NCBI RefSeq assembly: GCF_004328705.1
Contig: NZ_CP035319.1
Span: 4,402,001-4,466,000, forward strand
Reading direction: 5' to 3'
Source: Rhodococcus sp. ABRD24
Lineage (GTDB): Bacteria; Actinomycetota; Actinomycetes; Mycobacteriales; Mycobacteriaceae
Length of the DNA stretch: 64,000 nucleotides
Both the position numbers and the translations under genes were made by a program. Position 1 is the first letter of the stretch, and each line of letters starts with the position of its first letter. This document shows, in pieces, positions 44,984-53,629 of the stretch. Under the pieces are notes generated by a model. That model ran no database searches, had not been told where the DNA came from, and worked only from the letters and a program-made list of their open reading frames with translations.

Positions 44984-45613
44984 TCAGTCGGCTCCGAAAA
45001 CCGTGGTGAGATCCTGCTTGTCGCCACGGAGTCCGCCCGCGGCGATCGCCTGCTCGACGGTCAGCATTCCTGACGCAAGGCCAAGCACCACCGTTGGTTC
45101 TGCGCGAAGGACGGTCTGGTGTTGCCCATCGACGTCGAGCGCGACGTGGGTTCCCGTTTCGTCGACCCGCACCGTCAGGGTCGTGCCGTCGACCTCCACG
45201 CCGACGGTCGCCGGTACCTCGGCTCGCTTGCCGTCCAACAGTGACTCGAGCGCAACCACCAACCAATGAGTGCGGACGCTGTCGCCACCCGGGCCGGAAA
45301 CCATGAGCGGCGTGCTCCAGTTCACCAGCGCCGCGACAGCGCCGCGTAGTTCGCTGCCCCAGGGGGTCAGAGCGTAGGCGATGCCGTTGCTATCGGTGTC
45401 AAGCTGGCGCCGGATCACGCCGGCTTCCTCCAGTTCGCGCAGGCGATCGGTCAGCAGGTTGGTGGAGATCCCGGGCAGGCCTTCCTGGAGTTGCCCGTAG
45501 CGGGCCGGTCCCCGGAGTAGCTCGCGCACGATGAGCAGGCTCCACCGGTTGCCCACGACGTCGAGCGCCCGCGCCAAGCCGCAGTACTGTCCGTATGACC
45601 GCTTGATTGCCAT
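44984..45613 (-). CDS. HxlR-type winged-helix regulator with C-terminal SCP2-like domain
   Basis: 209 residues. The HxlR winged helix fills residues 1-105 (SYGQYCGLARALDVVGNRW, then LRGPARYGQLQEGLPGISTNLLTDRLRELEEAG), and the remainder is a sterol-carrier-like domain seen in a subgroup of actinobacterial members. GGAGAACAAC precedes the ATG at 45613. It could bind the palindrome before the neighbouring hydrolase gene, since it is transcribed toward it and is the nearest regulator; this is inference. Confidence 0.83.
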   Translation of the reverse strand: MAIKRSYGQYCGLARALDVVGNRWSLLIVRELLRGPARYGQLQEGLPGISTNLLTDRLRELEEAGVIRRQLDTDSNGIAYALTPWGSELRGAVAALVNWSTPLMVSGPGGDSVRTHWLVVALESLLDGKRAEVPATVGVEVDGTTLTVRVDETGTHVALDVDGQHQTVLRAEPTVVLGLASGMLTVEQAIAAGGLRGDKQDLTTVFGAD

Positions 45614-45637
45614 GTTGTTCTCCTTGTCTCCCATCGG

Positions 45638-45816
45638 TCAGCGCTCGATCTCGATCTTGTCGAAGTCGAGCGCCAGGAGCATCGGCCGGGGGAAAACTCG
45701 GGGAAGTGTATGGGCAGCAGACCGTCCAAATGTCCCCGCGCTGTGATCGCTGAAACAAATTGCCAGCGTTCAGCGCCGCCGTGTGCGGTCAGGACGTCGT
45801 CGAGTAGTTCGCCCAT
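45638..45816 (-). pseudogene. truncated remnant of a hypothetical protein gene
   Basis: From ATG 45816 the frame MGELLDDVLTAHGGAERWQF...PIHFPEF is open, then loses sense; the sense continues in another frame as RPMLLALDFDKIEIER and a stop at 45638-45640. Intact relatives in actinobacteria are several times longer, so the middle appears deleted, leaving only the two ends. No function is assigned. It precedes the HxlR gene on the same strand. Confidence 0.5.
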
Positions 45817-45908
45817 TCGGCCTCTCCCGTCTGTTACTTCATGTTTGATTGTGGACTAGAGAAGAACAAGTCAACTTGAGAATGGTAAGAAATGGGGAGG
45901 ATCGGAGC

Positions 45909-46832
45909 ATGGCGACCGCACAAGCTTCTGGTGAACGTCCGGCGTGGGTGGACGACGAGTTGTTCCCATTCGAAAGCCACTTCGTGGAGCTGGACGGGAA
46001 CGTCGTGCACTACGTGGACGAGGGTTCGGGGCCGATCCTGTTGTTGCTGAGCGGCAATCCGGTCTGGTCCTTCGTCTACCGCGACGTCATTGCAGCCTTG
46101 CGGGGCCGGTTCCGGTGCATCGCCGTGGATTTTCCAGGATTCGGCCTGTCCACCGGTGCGCCCGGCTATCGGTACCTGGCTCGCGACCACGCAGAGCTAC
46201 TCGTGTCCTTCCTCGACCGCTTGGAACTCTCGCGGCTGACGTTGGTCGGCCACAACTGGGGAGGTCCGTTCGGCTTGTACGCTGCCCAGCAACGGCCGGA
46301 CAAGTTCGAACGCCTCGTCCTCTCCAATACCTGGGCATGGCCATTGAACGGTGACCTGTCCAGCGAACTGTTCTCACGCGGCGTAGGGAACCCCATCGGA
46401 CGCGCGCTGATTCGGCGGTTCAACCTGTTCGTCAACTACTACATCCCGTCAGCGCACAAGCGCCGGAACCTATCCGGAGCTGAGATGGCGCACTACCGCG
46501 AGGCTATGCCCACGCCGGAGCGCCGACGACCCTGCGCAGCACTTCCGAGTGAAATCGTCGGCGCTCGTGGGTTCTTCACCGATCTTGCGGGCCGACTCAG
46601 CACTCTCGCGAAGTTACCCACGCTGATCGTGTGGGCCGAGGCGGACCCGATCTTCACCGACAAATACCGTGAGCGATTCGAAGCAATCTTCCCTAACCAC
46701 ACCACGAAGGTGCTCCACGGAGTCGGCCACTTCCTGCAATCCGACGCGCCAGCAGAGTTCAGCGAAGCCATCGTGACTTGGTGGGCGGCAGAACTGGCCG
46801 GTGGTGGCGAGACGGCCTCGTCGAAGCCATAG
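45909..46832 (+). CDS. haloalkane dehalogenase-like alpha/beta hydrolase with altered active site
   Basis: 307 residues closely patterned on haloalkane dehalogenases: SGNPVWSFVYR (48-58; the usual HGNPTWSF), AVDFPGFGLS, and VGHNWGGPFGLY. The nucleophile position of the elbow is Asn116 instead of the Asp normally seen (HDWG), and the oxyanion-side His is Ser48. The general-base region GVGHFLQSDAP is kept. The classical dehalogenase chemistry should not work, so either Asn is deamidated or the protein has another role. GGGAGGA lies before the ATG at 45909. Confidence 0.78.
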   Translation: MATAQASGERPAWVDDELFPFESHFVELDGNVVHYVDEGSGPILLLLSGNPVWSFVYRDVIAALRGRFRCIAVDFPGFGLSTGAPGYRYLARDHAELLVSFLDRLELSRLTLVGHNWGGPFGLYAAQQRPDKFERLVLSNTWAWPLNGDLSSELFSRGVGNPIGRALIRRFNLFVNYYIPSAHKRRNLSGAEMAHYREAMPTPERRRPCAALPSEIVGARGFFTDLAGRLSTLAKLPTLIVWAEADPIFTDKYRERFEAIFPNHTTKVLHGVGHFLQSDAPAEFSEAIVTWWAAELAGGGETASSKP

Positions 46833-46881
46833 GCCGAGCGATCGTCGGCTGAGGCGGACTCGCCACCGCGACCGGGACCGG

Positions 46882-48273
46882 TCAGTTGCCGATGCCGCGG
46901 CTTCGTGCCTTGGTCATCAGGGCACGTCCGTCCTCGAATCGCAGGAATCCCGCGGTGACTGCACGGTCGGTGGCGTCGGAGAACTGAGTCACGTACGTAT
47001 CCTGATCCGGGTAGAGCACGGCCAGCGTCTCGGTGTCGAGGGGCACGGTCGCCCCGTTGTTCGGCACCTGCACGGTCTCGCCGGTGAGAGTTGCGACCGG
47101 CACGTCGACATCCGGAGTGCGGACGCCGCCGAGCGCGTTGCCGAAGCGGTCGCGGACGATAGTGTCCGCGGTGGTCTCGATCGGATCGGCGGATGCGGGT
47201 GCGACGCCGTCGACTACCCAGTGCCGTAGCGCGCGCAGCGCCGCCGACACGACCTGGCTCTGCGGTCCGTCATTGACGATCGGGATCAGCGTGCTCAGCT
47301 CCCGGATCGCCCCGAACTGGGCGGTGTACTGCGGGTGCAGGATTCGCAGCGAGTGCGCGTCGGAATGGGCGGCACCGGCAATTTCCCACGTACGGATGCG
47401 CTCGGTGTCGGGCTGGCGAGCCGCGACGAACGAGTGTGGTCCGGGACCGCCGCCGAGCTCGAACAGGTCGGTCTCGGTGACCACCTGGAACACCGGCACC
47501 TCGAGATCCGTGCGTACACGCGCGGGGGCGATGCCCGTCGGGCCGCCCGGTCCGTCGAGTGTGGCGTCGCCGATCGGAGCACCTGCTCCGGCGCGGCCGT
47601 GGATGAACAGGCCGTCGAAGATCCGGGCCGAGGGCTGGATGGCGTTGGCATAGGTGAGCATCCGGAAGCCGGCCTGCGACTGTCCGACTGCGAGCAGCTT
47701 CTCCACCACCAGACCCGAGAGCGGGTTGGCGCCGCGGGGTGCGCGGATCGCGGCACCGGCCTGGGAGAAGATGTCGTACGAGTACGCATCGCCCGGATGA
47801 TGCAGCGGACCGTAGCGCTGCGGATCCCAGGCCTTGAGTCCGACGACGTTCGGCCCCAGAGGGCTGCCGCCGGTGCTGTTGACACCGGCCGCCTGAGCGG
47901 AGACGCCCACCCAGGCGTAGCCCTGCAGCAACTCCGGGTACATGTATCCGAAGTCGACGTCGGTATCGACGTTGCCGCTCACGTCGAGCCACTCGACGAC
48001 GACGGTGCCGTTGAAGCGGCCCGGGTCCTTCGGCATACGGACCAGGAGGCGCGTGCGGTACGGGGCCTGCCCGGCCTCGGTCACCGCCCAGCTGCCGTCG
48101 GAGTCCCAGGCCCCATCCTCTCGGTATGCGGTCGCGGTGCCGCTGAGGAAGAATTCCCGTTCGCTGTAGCCTGCCGCCGCCAAATCGACTGACGTCGATG
48201 TCCCTGGTGACCCGTGCATCCCGTCCGGGATCCGATTGCGGTCGTTGCCAAAACTTCGTGCGTGCAGGAACAT
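46882..48273 (-). CDS. alpha/beta-hydrolase domain-containing protein
   Basis: 463 residues, a large alpha/beta hydrolase of the group with the elbow LAVGQSQAGFR (Ser in GQSQAG). Earlier PGRFNGTVVVEWLDVSG and HPGDAYSYDIFSQAG are family-typical, as is a late AAHSDAH with the likely catalytic His. No signal peptide is seen. Substrate unknown; relatives act on esters or lactones. It has its own dyad upstream and follows the sulfotransferase gene by 116 bp in the same direction. Confidence 0.8.
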   Translation of the reverse strand: MFLHARSFGNDRNRIPDGMHGSPGTSTSVDLAAAGYSEREFFLSGTATAYREDGAWDSDGSWAVTEAGQAPYRTRLLVRMPKDPGRFNGTVVVEWLDVSGNVDTDVDFGYMYPELLQGYAWVGVSAQAAGVNSTGGSPLGPNVVGLKAWDPQRYGPLHHPGDAYSYDIFSQAGAAIRAPRGANPLSGLVVEKLLAVGQSQAGFRMLTYANAIQPSARIFDGLFIHGRAGAGAPIGDATLDGPGGPTGIAPARVRTDLEVPVFQVVTETDLFELGGGPGPHSFVAARQPDTERIRTWEIAGAAHSDAHSLRILHPQYTAQFGAIRELSTLIPIVNDGPQSQVVSAALRALRHWVVDGVAPASADPIETTADTIVRDRFGNALGGVRTPDVDVPVATLTGETVQVPNNGATVPLDTETLAVLYPDQDTYVTQFSDATDRAVTAGFLRFEDGRALMTKARSRGIGN

Positions 48274-48341
48274 GCGGATCGAGCCTCTCTGACAGGGGTC
48301 TGCGCCGTTGCAGGCCCCATGTATGCAACTTAGCCCGACAG

Positions 48342-48357
48342 TGTGTCTATAGTCACA
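48342..48357. promoter_or_regulatory. operator-like inverted repeat before the hydrolase gene
   Basis: TGTGTCTATAGTCACA is an inverted repeat (TGTG-N-CTATAG-N-CACA) about 70 bases upstream of the leftward hydrolase start. CTATAG itself is -10-like. It may be a GntR-type site; no regulator is next to it. Confidence 0.4.
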
Positions 48358-48389
48358 ACGGTGTCTCGTTGGGTGGGATCTTGCTCGGT

Positions 48390-49553
48390 TCAGCCCACCG
48401 CGTAGTCTCCGAACCGCTCGTCGACCTCTCCGGCGGTGAGCCCATACTCCTCGAGCGTGTACCGGTGGGCCGGCTTGCGGCTGCCGGAGCGGCTCTCGTC
48501 GTGCATATCCGTCATGGCCCGGCGCGCCGGCTCGGACATCGGAATTGCGAAGTGGGAGTAGATCTTCTCGACGGTCCCGAGGGGATCACCGACGAAGTCG
48601 CCGTATTCGACGTCGATGAACTGCGCGGGGTCGTAGTTGACCCGTGCCGCCGTGAAGTCCTCGAGCCCGCGTGCCCACAGGTCGAGCTGGCTGCGTCCGA
48701 TCACGTCACCGCGGAACTTGTTCGACCAGCCCTCGGTAGCGTGCTCGGCGAGGCTGCACACCGATGGGATGATCGTGCTCGGCGGCCGGTGGGTCTGCAC
48801 GATCAGCGCGTCGGGGTACACCGCCATCAACTCGTCGAGTGCGAACAGATGGCTGGGATTCTTGAGCACCCACCGCCGGTCCCGGTCCGGTAGGCCGATC
48901 AGCTGCAGGTTCTTCTTGTGTCGGGCGTATGCGTTGGTCCAGTCCTGGCCCTGCAGCCACTGGGAATAGGTCGGCAGGTTCGCCAGGCACTCGTAAGAAA
49001 CCGACTTGAATGTCTGACGCAGCAGTTGCCAGCACTCCTCGACCTCGCCGGCCGACATGTAGTGCACGCCCATGAACTCGGGGTGGTCCACGTGATGCTG
49101 ACTGAACGTGGCCTCGATCTTCTGGAACACGGGATTGGCGCCCCATGTATCGCGCGGCGGTCGCGGCTGTGGCATCTCCGTCAGCCACATCTCGAGGCCC
49201 TGGTGCGCGGGATCGGCCGTCAGTAGGCGGTGCAGCGCGGTGGTGCCGGTACGTGGCAGCCCGGTGACGAAGATCGGGCGATCGATCGGTACGGCGGTGT
49301 GCTCGGGGAACTGTTTCCATGCGGCCTCGGACAGCAGCCGGGCAACCAGCGCACCGCGCAGGAAGACGCGGGAGATCTTGCTGCCGAACGGGGTCAGATC
49401 CTCGTCTTGGGCGTACGAGTCGAGCAGGACGCCGAGGGCCTCGGTGTAGTCGTCGACGCCGAAGTCGGTGAGGCCGGTCATCCTGGTCGCGGACGCGTGT
49501 AGGTCTTCGACGGTGCCGACCGTGGTGCGATCGGGTCGGGTACTTTCAGTCAT
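48390..49553 (-). CDS. PAPS-dependent sulfotransferase
   Basis: 387 residues of the sulfotransferase family 3-like group found in mycobacteria and rhodococci. FVTGLPRTGTTALHRLL (95-111) is the 5'-phosphosulfate loop, and the later VLKNPSHLFALDEL and VQTHRPPSTIIPS contribute the 3'-phosphate site. It transfers sulfate from PAPS to a hydroxyl of an unknown, probably lipid, acceptor. It ends a three-gene leftward operon; its donor PAPS is made by the divergent cysD-cysNC genes under a matching promoter. Confidence 0.88.
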   Translation of the reverse strand: MTESTRPDRTTVGTVEDLHASATRMTGLTDFGVDDYTEALGVLLDSYAQDEDLTPFGSKISRVFLRGALVARLLSEAAWKQFPEHTAVPIDRPIFVTGLPRTGTTALHRLLTADPAHQGLEMWLTEMPQPRPPRDTWGANPVFQKIEATFSQHHVDHPEFMGVHYMSAGEVEECWQLLRQTFKSVSYECLANLPTYSQWLQGQDWTNAYARHKKNLQLIGLPDRDRRWVLKNPSHLFALDELMAVYPDALIVQTHRPPSTIIPSVCSLAEHATEGWSNKFRGDVIGRSQLDLWARGLEDFTAARVNYDPAQFIDVEYGDFVGDPLGTVEKIYSHFAIPMSEPARRAMTDMHDESRSGSRKPAHRYTLEEYGLTAGEVDERFGDYAVG

Positions 49554-49578
49554 GTTGCTCGCGTAACCCTTTCGGCCT

Positions 49579-50361
49579 TCAGTGGTGGAACTCGCCGCAG
49601 TTGACGTCCAGGCACTGCCCGGTGATGGCGTTCGCCATCGAGGAGGCGAGGAAGATCACCGCGTCCGCGACTTCCTCGGTTTCCGGTAGCCGCTTGAGGT
49701 CGGTACCGGCCGCGGTGTGCTCGTAGATCTGCTCGACGGTCGTACCGAACTTCTCGGCCTGGTGCGCGAAGTACTTTTTCAGGGTGTCGCCCCAGATGTA
49801 TCCGGGTGCAACGGAATTGACTCGAATGCCCTTGGGGCCGAGTTCGGTGGCCAGGGACTGGGACATGGCCAGGAGTGCGGCCTTGGCCATCTTGTAGCTG
49901 CCGTAGCGCTCCTGAGAGTGCCGCAACACCATCGAATTGATGTTGACGATCGACCCGTTGGTCTGCTCGAGTGCGGGCGTGAACAGCTGTGTCAGTCGCA
50001 GTGCGCCCAGCACCGTCAGCTCGATGCTGTCACGGATGTGCTGGTAGTCGGTGCGCTCGAGCGGCTTCATCGATGGAATCGAGAATGCGTTGTTCACCAG
50101 GGTGTCGATTCGGCCGTACGCCTCGAGGCCCGCCGATACCAGGTTCTCGGCCGAGGCCTGATCGGTGATGTCGGTGGACACCGTGACGGCCCGGCGACCC
50201 AGGTCGGTCACCTCCTTCGCCACCTCGTCGAGTCGGGACTGTGTGCGAGCGGCCAGCACCAGATCGGCACCGGCACCCGCGCACTGTAGCGCGAGCGTTC
50301 GGCCCAGTGCGGGGCCGACGCCCGAGATGACTACCACTTTGTCCTGCAACAGATTTGTCAT
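49579..50361 (-). CDS. SDR family oxidoreductase
   Basis: 260 residues of the classical short-chain dehydrogenase family. The nucleotide loop reads GVGPALGR (14-21) instead of TGxxxGxG-like forms, NNA at 90-92, and the catalytic Ser143, Tyr156 and Lys160 are present (SMVLRHSQERYGSYKMAK). It reduces or oxidises a carbonyl/hydroxyl of an unknown substrate, perhaps preparing the hydroxyl for sulfation. It starts 2 bp after the DUF1214 gene and lies 25 bp before the sulfotransferase gene. Confidence 0.88.
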   Translation of the reverse strand: MTNLLQDKVVVISGVGPALGRTLALQCAGAGADLVLAARTQSRLDEVAKEVTDLGRRAVTVSTDITDQASAENLVSAGLEAYGRIDTLVNNAFSIPSMKPLERTDYQHIRDSIELTVLGALRLTQLFTPALEQTNGSIVNINSMVLRHSQERYGSYKMAKAALLAMSQSLATELGPKGIRVNSVAPGYIWGDTLKKYFAHQAEKFGTTVEQIYEHTAAGTDLKRLPETEEVADAVIFLASSMANAITGQCLDVNCGEFHH

Positions 50362-50363
50362 GT

Positions 50364-51530
50364 CTACCCCAGCATCCGGTTGGCGACGGCGGCCTGGCGT
50401 GCCCCGATACGGGCAGCGAAGTCCTCCGGCGTGATCTTGTTCTGTTCGTAGTACGGCAGTTTCGAGGCAACCTCATCCAGCGAGACGACCTCGAGGGTGG
50501 GCCCGTCGGCGGCGGACAACTCGCGAGAGACCCGCTGCCACCGGAACTGGAGGTACCCGCGGGCATGGCCGAGCGTCTCGATCCAGTTGGTGACACCGGG
50601 GTTGCGTTCGCTGATCACGAGCCGGATGTTCCCGTCCGGATCGATCTGCGATTGGCTCGCATTGAGCGAAGTCTGGTGGTTGATGTAGTCGAGCGAGATG
50701 TACCACAGGCTCCCCAGCTGGAAGCCCTGGTATGGGACGTCTGCTGCCGGAACGGTGATGATCATCGCCTGATCGTCGGCGAGCTCGTAGTGGCCAGCCG
50801 ACGAATACTGCGTCGCGAGGCCGCCGGGGGTCAGTCGCGGCTCGACCATCGTGTTGACCGGGAGGTTCAGGTAGAACCACTCCGGGAACTGGAGCCACGT
50901 CTTGACCCGGCTCACCAGCGCGCGGCCGGCGCGGGCGAAACGCTTCTCGGTCTCCTCCCGGGTGAGCGGCGGCGGCGGAGTGCCCGCGACGTCGACGCGT
51001 TCGATCCGGATTGTGCCGCGCTGCTCGGTCCAATCGTTGTACACCTCGCGAACCACGAGCTGCGTCGAACCGGGGGCGAGGGTGAAGTAGTTGGTGCGGT
51101 CGTTCGCGGGCCCGGGACCGAACCAGGCAACGAATGAGCCGTCCTCCTCGATGTACAGTTCGCGGTCGTCGAAGGCTATCTCGCTACCCGGCACGTTGGA
51201 GTTGGTGTAGTTGCCGCTGAGCACTTGGAAGCTGAGATCGACTGTGCTGCCGCGTCGTCCGGTCACTTTGTACTCGGCGTCATCGTTGATGCGCGCACCG
51301 AAGTACATGGTGTCGGGGTTGTCGAGGCCCATCTTCGTGAAGGGGCCGGTGCCCTGGATGAAGTTCGGGTGCGTCTTCTCCGTGGCCCAGGCCGCATGGA
51401 CTGTGGCGAGGATTCCGCCGGCCAGGTATTGGTAGCCCTCGAGAAGATCCTGTTCGGTCCGGATGTGCGGGGCGCTCTCGACCAGCTTCTCGGCCTTGGC
51501 GATGGCCGCGGTCAGGGGATCGGTCAGCAC
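50364..51530 (-). CDS. DUF1214 domain-containing protein
   Basis: 388 residues. The C-terminal part carries the DUF1214 beta-rich domain (region around PNFIQGTGPFTKMGLDNPDTMYFG and later GFQLGSLWYISLDYINHQTS). No signal peptide. Function unknown; homologues often travel with SDR and sulfotransferase genes in actinobacteria. It starts at GTG 51530 with GAGGAG a few bases upstream; the frame extends further but not as protein. It is the first gene of the leftward sulfation operon. Confidence 0.8.
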   Translation of the reverse strand: MLTDPLTAAIAKAEKLVESAPHIRTEQDLLEGYQYLAGGILATVHAAWATEKTHPNFIQGTGPFTKMGLDNPDTMYFGARINDDAEYKVTGRRGSTVDLSFQVLSGNYTNSNVPGSEIAFDDRELYIEEDGSFVAWFGPGPANDRTNYFTLAPGSTQLVVREVYNDWTEQRGTIRIERVDVAGTPPPPLTREETEKRFARAGRALVSRVKTWLQFPEWFYLNLPVNTMVEPRLTPGGLATQYSSAGHYELADDQAMIITVPAADVPYQGFQLGSLWYISLDYINHQTSLNASQSQIDPDGNIRLVISERNPGVTNWIETLGHARGYLQFRWQRVSRELSAADGPTLEVVSLDEVASKLPYYEQNKITPEDFAARIGARQAAVANRMLG

Positions 51531-51551
51531 TGAAGACTCCTCGCGTCCGAT

Positions 51552-51567
51552 GGTACAAATATGTACC
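51552..51567. promoter_or_regulatory. GGTACA-N4-TGTACC palindrome (site 1)
   Basis: GGTACAAATATGTACC lies between the leftward promoter and the DUF1214 start. The same palindrome recurs before cysD (52665-52682), at a similar distance from its promoter. It is probably an operator or RNA-level site shared by the two operons. Confidence 0.6.
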
Positions 51568-51593
51568 TGTGTGGTAGACCTGATGATGATCCG

Positions 51594-51623
51594 ACCATAG
51601 AACGTGTTCCAAGGGGTGGTCAA
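51594..51623 (-). promoter_or_regulatory. leftward promoter of the DUF1214-SDR-sulfotransferase operon
   Basis: On the minus strand TTGACC (51623-51618), an 18-base spacer and TATGGT (51599-51594). The spacer holds GGAACACGTTCT (51610-51599), a near-palindrome. The promoter matches the cysD promoter base for base over most of its length. Its -35 overlaps the iclR start codon. Confidence 0.65.
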
Positions 51624-52585
51624 TGAATTCGCGACAATCCGGTGCGGCGGACTCGGCTGCCGGCGCAGATATCGACGGCGCCGGTGCGCGGGGCCGGAAG
51701 TCTCCACCGACGGAGCGCGTCGTCCAGGTGCTCGACTACCTCGTGGCCCGGCCGGACAAGCGGTTCGGGCTCTCGGAACTCGCCCGCGCGCTGGATATCT
51801 CGAAACCGACCTGCCTCGGCATCCTGTCGGCGCTCGTCGCCGCCGGCTACCTCACCCGTGACGGCGCATCCAAGCTGTACGGCCTGGGTCCGGCACTGAT
51901 CGCCGCGGGACGCGCCGCCCAGCACGGGTTCGCGATGGGACCCATTGCGCGCGAACAGCTCGAGCGGATCACCGCGGAGTTCGGGACAACCTGCACGGCA
52001 TCGACAGTGGTCGGCGACCAGATCACGGTGCTCGAGGTGACGGCGGTGCCCGGTGCTCCCACGCGGGCCAAGGTGGGACAGGTGTATCCGTTCGCGCCGC
52101 CGGTGGGTCTGATGTATGTGCTGTGGGGCAGCGACGAGGGGCTCGAGGCGTGGCTACGGCGCGAACCCGCGCTGCCGGTGCGCCTCGACCGCGACCATCT
52201 ACGGCGCGTCGTCGACGAGTGCCGGGACGCGGGCTATCTGGTGGAGACGCTGACGACCGTCGGGCAGCGGCTGCACTCGCTTATGGCCGGCGTCGCGACG
52301 CACGACCTGCCACCCGAGGTCCGGGAACTGCTGGGTGAGGTGGTCTCGAGCCTCGGGGAGCGGGTGTACCTCGCGCGCGATGATCACGAGGGCGAGCATC
52401 CGGTCAATCTCATTGCGGCGCCGACCTACGATGCCGAGGGTCAACAGGCGCTGGTGCTGACCATCTATGTGGGAGCGACCATCGGTCGCGCCGAGATCGA
52501 TCGGCGCGCTGCGGCACTGACCGCGGCGGCCGATGCGGTGACCGCGGCAGTCGGGGGTAGGCATCCGATGCGCACCCGCGTTTGA
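51623..52585 (+). CDS. IclR family regulator
   Basis: 320 residues. The N-terminal winged helix spans about 30-95 (ERVVQVLDYLVARPDKRFGLSELARALDISKP, LGILSALVAAGYL), and the C-terminal effector domain contains VLEVTAVPG and VGLMYVLWGS. IclR dimers bind small effectors. The ATG at 51623 lies inside the -35 element of the leftward promoter, so its own binding or transcription will affect that operon. It precedes cysD by 117 bp and is the natural regulator of both sulfation operons, whose promoters share one palindrome. Confidence 0.9.
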   Translation: MNSRQSGAADSAAGADIDGAGARGRKSPPTERVVQVLDYLVARPDKRFGLSELARALDISKPTCLGILSALVAAGYLTRDGASKLYGLGPALIAAGRAAQHGFAMGPIAREQLERITAEFGTTCTASTVVGDQITVLEVTAVPGAPTRAKVGQVYPFAPPVGLMYVLWGSDEGLEAWLRREPALPVRLDRDHLRRVVDECRDAGYLVETLTTVGQRLHSLMAGVATHDLPPEVRELLGEVVSSLGERVYLARDDHEGEHPVNLIAAPTYDAEGQQALVLTIYVGATIGRAEIDRRAAALTAAADAVTAAVGGRHPMRTRV

Positions 52586-52606
52586 CCGTCTGCTGGGCGG
52601 GAGTCA

Positions 52607-52636
52607 TTGACCACGGCATGGAACGCGTTCTATTCT
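52607..52636 (+). promoter_or_regulatory. rightward promoter of the cysD operon
   Basis: TTGACC (52607-52612), 18-base spacer, TATTCT (52631-52636). GGAACGCGTTCT (52620-52631) in the spacer equals the leftward site but for one base. The conserved block ATTGACCAC also matches, so the two promoters are twins read in opposite directions. Confidence 0.65.
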
Positions 52637-52664
52637 CGGCGCAGAATTCAATTTCGAACCACCT

Positions 52665-52682
52665 CGGTACAAATGTGTACCG
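52665..52682. promoter_or_regulatory. GGTACA-N4-TGTACC palindrome (site 2)
   Basis: CGGTACAAATGTGTACCG, a perfect dyad apart from its 4-base centre, lies about 20-40 bases before the cysD start. It is the counterpart of the 51552-51567 site. Confidence 0.6.
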
Positions 52683-52702
52683 AACTCGAGAGTGAGCTGC
52701 AG

Positions 52703-53629
52703 ATGAGCATGCTGCATTCCCCGCCGGCCTACGAGCTGACCCATTTGGGGGCGCTGGAGGCGGAGGCGGTCCATATCTTTCGTGAGGTTGCCGCGACATT
52801 CGAGCGTCCGGTGCTCCTGTTCTCCGGTGGCAAGGACTCCGTGGTGATGCTGCACGTCGCTGCCAAGGCGTTCTGGCCCGCGCCGCTGCCGCTGCCGGTG
52901 ATGCACGTCGACACCGGGCACAACTTCGATGAGGTCATGGACTTCCGCGACCGCACCGTCGACCGCCTGGGGCTGAGGCTTGTCGTCGCGAGCGTCGAGG
53001 AGGACATCGCCGCCGGACGTGTCGTCGACGAGAGCGGCCCGCGCGCGAGCCGCAACCGGCTGCAGACCCACGCACTGCTGCGCGGTATCCGGGACAACAA
53101 ATTCGACGCCGTCTTCGGTGGTGCCCGCCGCGATGAGGAGAAGGCCCGCGCCAAGGAGCGGGTGTTCAGCTTCCGGGACGAGTTCGGTCAGTGGGATCCG
53201 CGTGCACAGCGTCCCGAGCTGTGGAGCCTCTACAACGGCCGGCACCGCAAGGGTGAGCACATTCGGGTGTTCCCGCTGTCGAACTGGACCGAACTCGACA
53301 TCTGGCAGTACATCCTCGAGGAGGGCATCGAGCTGCCGTCCATCTACTACGCGCACCGCCGGCCCGTCGTCGAGCGCGATGGAATGCTGTTGGCGCACAC
53401 GCGGTTCCTCACGTTGCTCCCGGGGGAGGAGCCCCACGAGGCGCTGGTCCGCTTCCGTACCGTCGGCGACGCGACGTGCACCGGCTGCGTCGAGTCGTCG
53501 GCGGGCACCGCGGCCGAGGTCGTGACCGAGGTGGCCGCGAGCCGCATCACCGAGCGCGGCGCGACCCGCGCCGACGACCGGATCTCCGAGGCCGGGATGG
53601 AAGACCGCAAGAAGGAGGGCTACTTCTGA
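52703..53629 (+). CDS. cysD: sulfate adenylyltransferase subunit 2
   Basis: 308 residues from ATG 52703 (MSMLHSPPAYELTHLGALEAE). The PP-loop ATPase motif is LLFSGGKDSVVMLHV and the family C-terminus AGMEDRKKEGYF is present. With CysN it forms APS from ATP and sulfate. An in-frame ATG at 52673 would add 10 residues but lies within the operator palindrome. It is coupled to cysNC by TGATG. In this context it feeds the sulfotransferase more likely than cysteine synthesis, since no reductase genes follow. Confidence 0.93.
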   Translation: MSMLHSPPAYELTHLGALEAEAVHIFREVAATFERPVLLFSGGKDSVVMLHVAAKAFWPAPLPLPVMHVDTGHNFDEVMDFRDRTVDRLGLRLVVASVEEDIAAGRVVDESGPRASRNRLQTHALLRGIRDNKFDAVFGGARRDEEKARAKERVFSFRDEFGQWDPRAQRPELWSLYNGRHRKGEHIRVFPLSNWTELDIWQYILEEGIELPSIYYAHRRPVVERDGMLLAHTRFLTLLPGEEPHEALVRFRTVGDATCTGCVESSAGTAAEVVTEVAASRITERGATRADDRISEAGMEDRKKEGYF

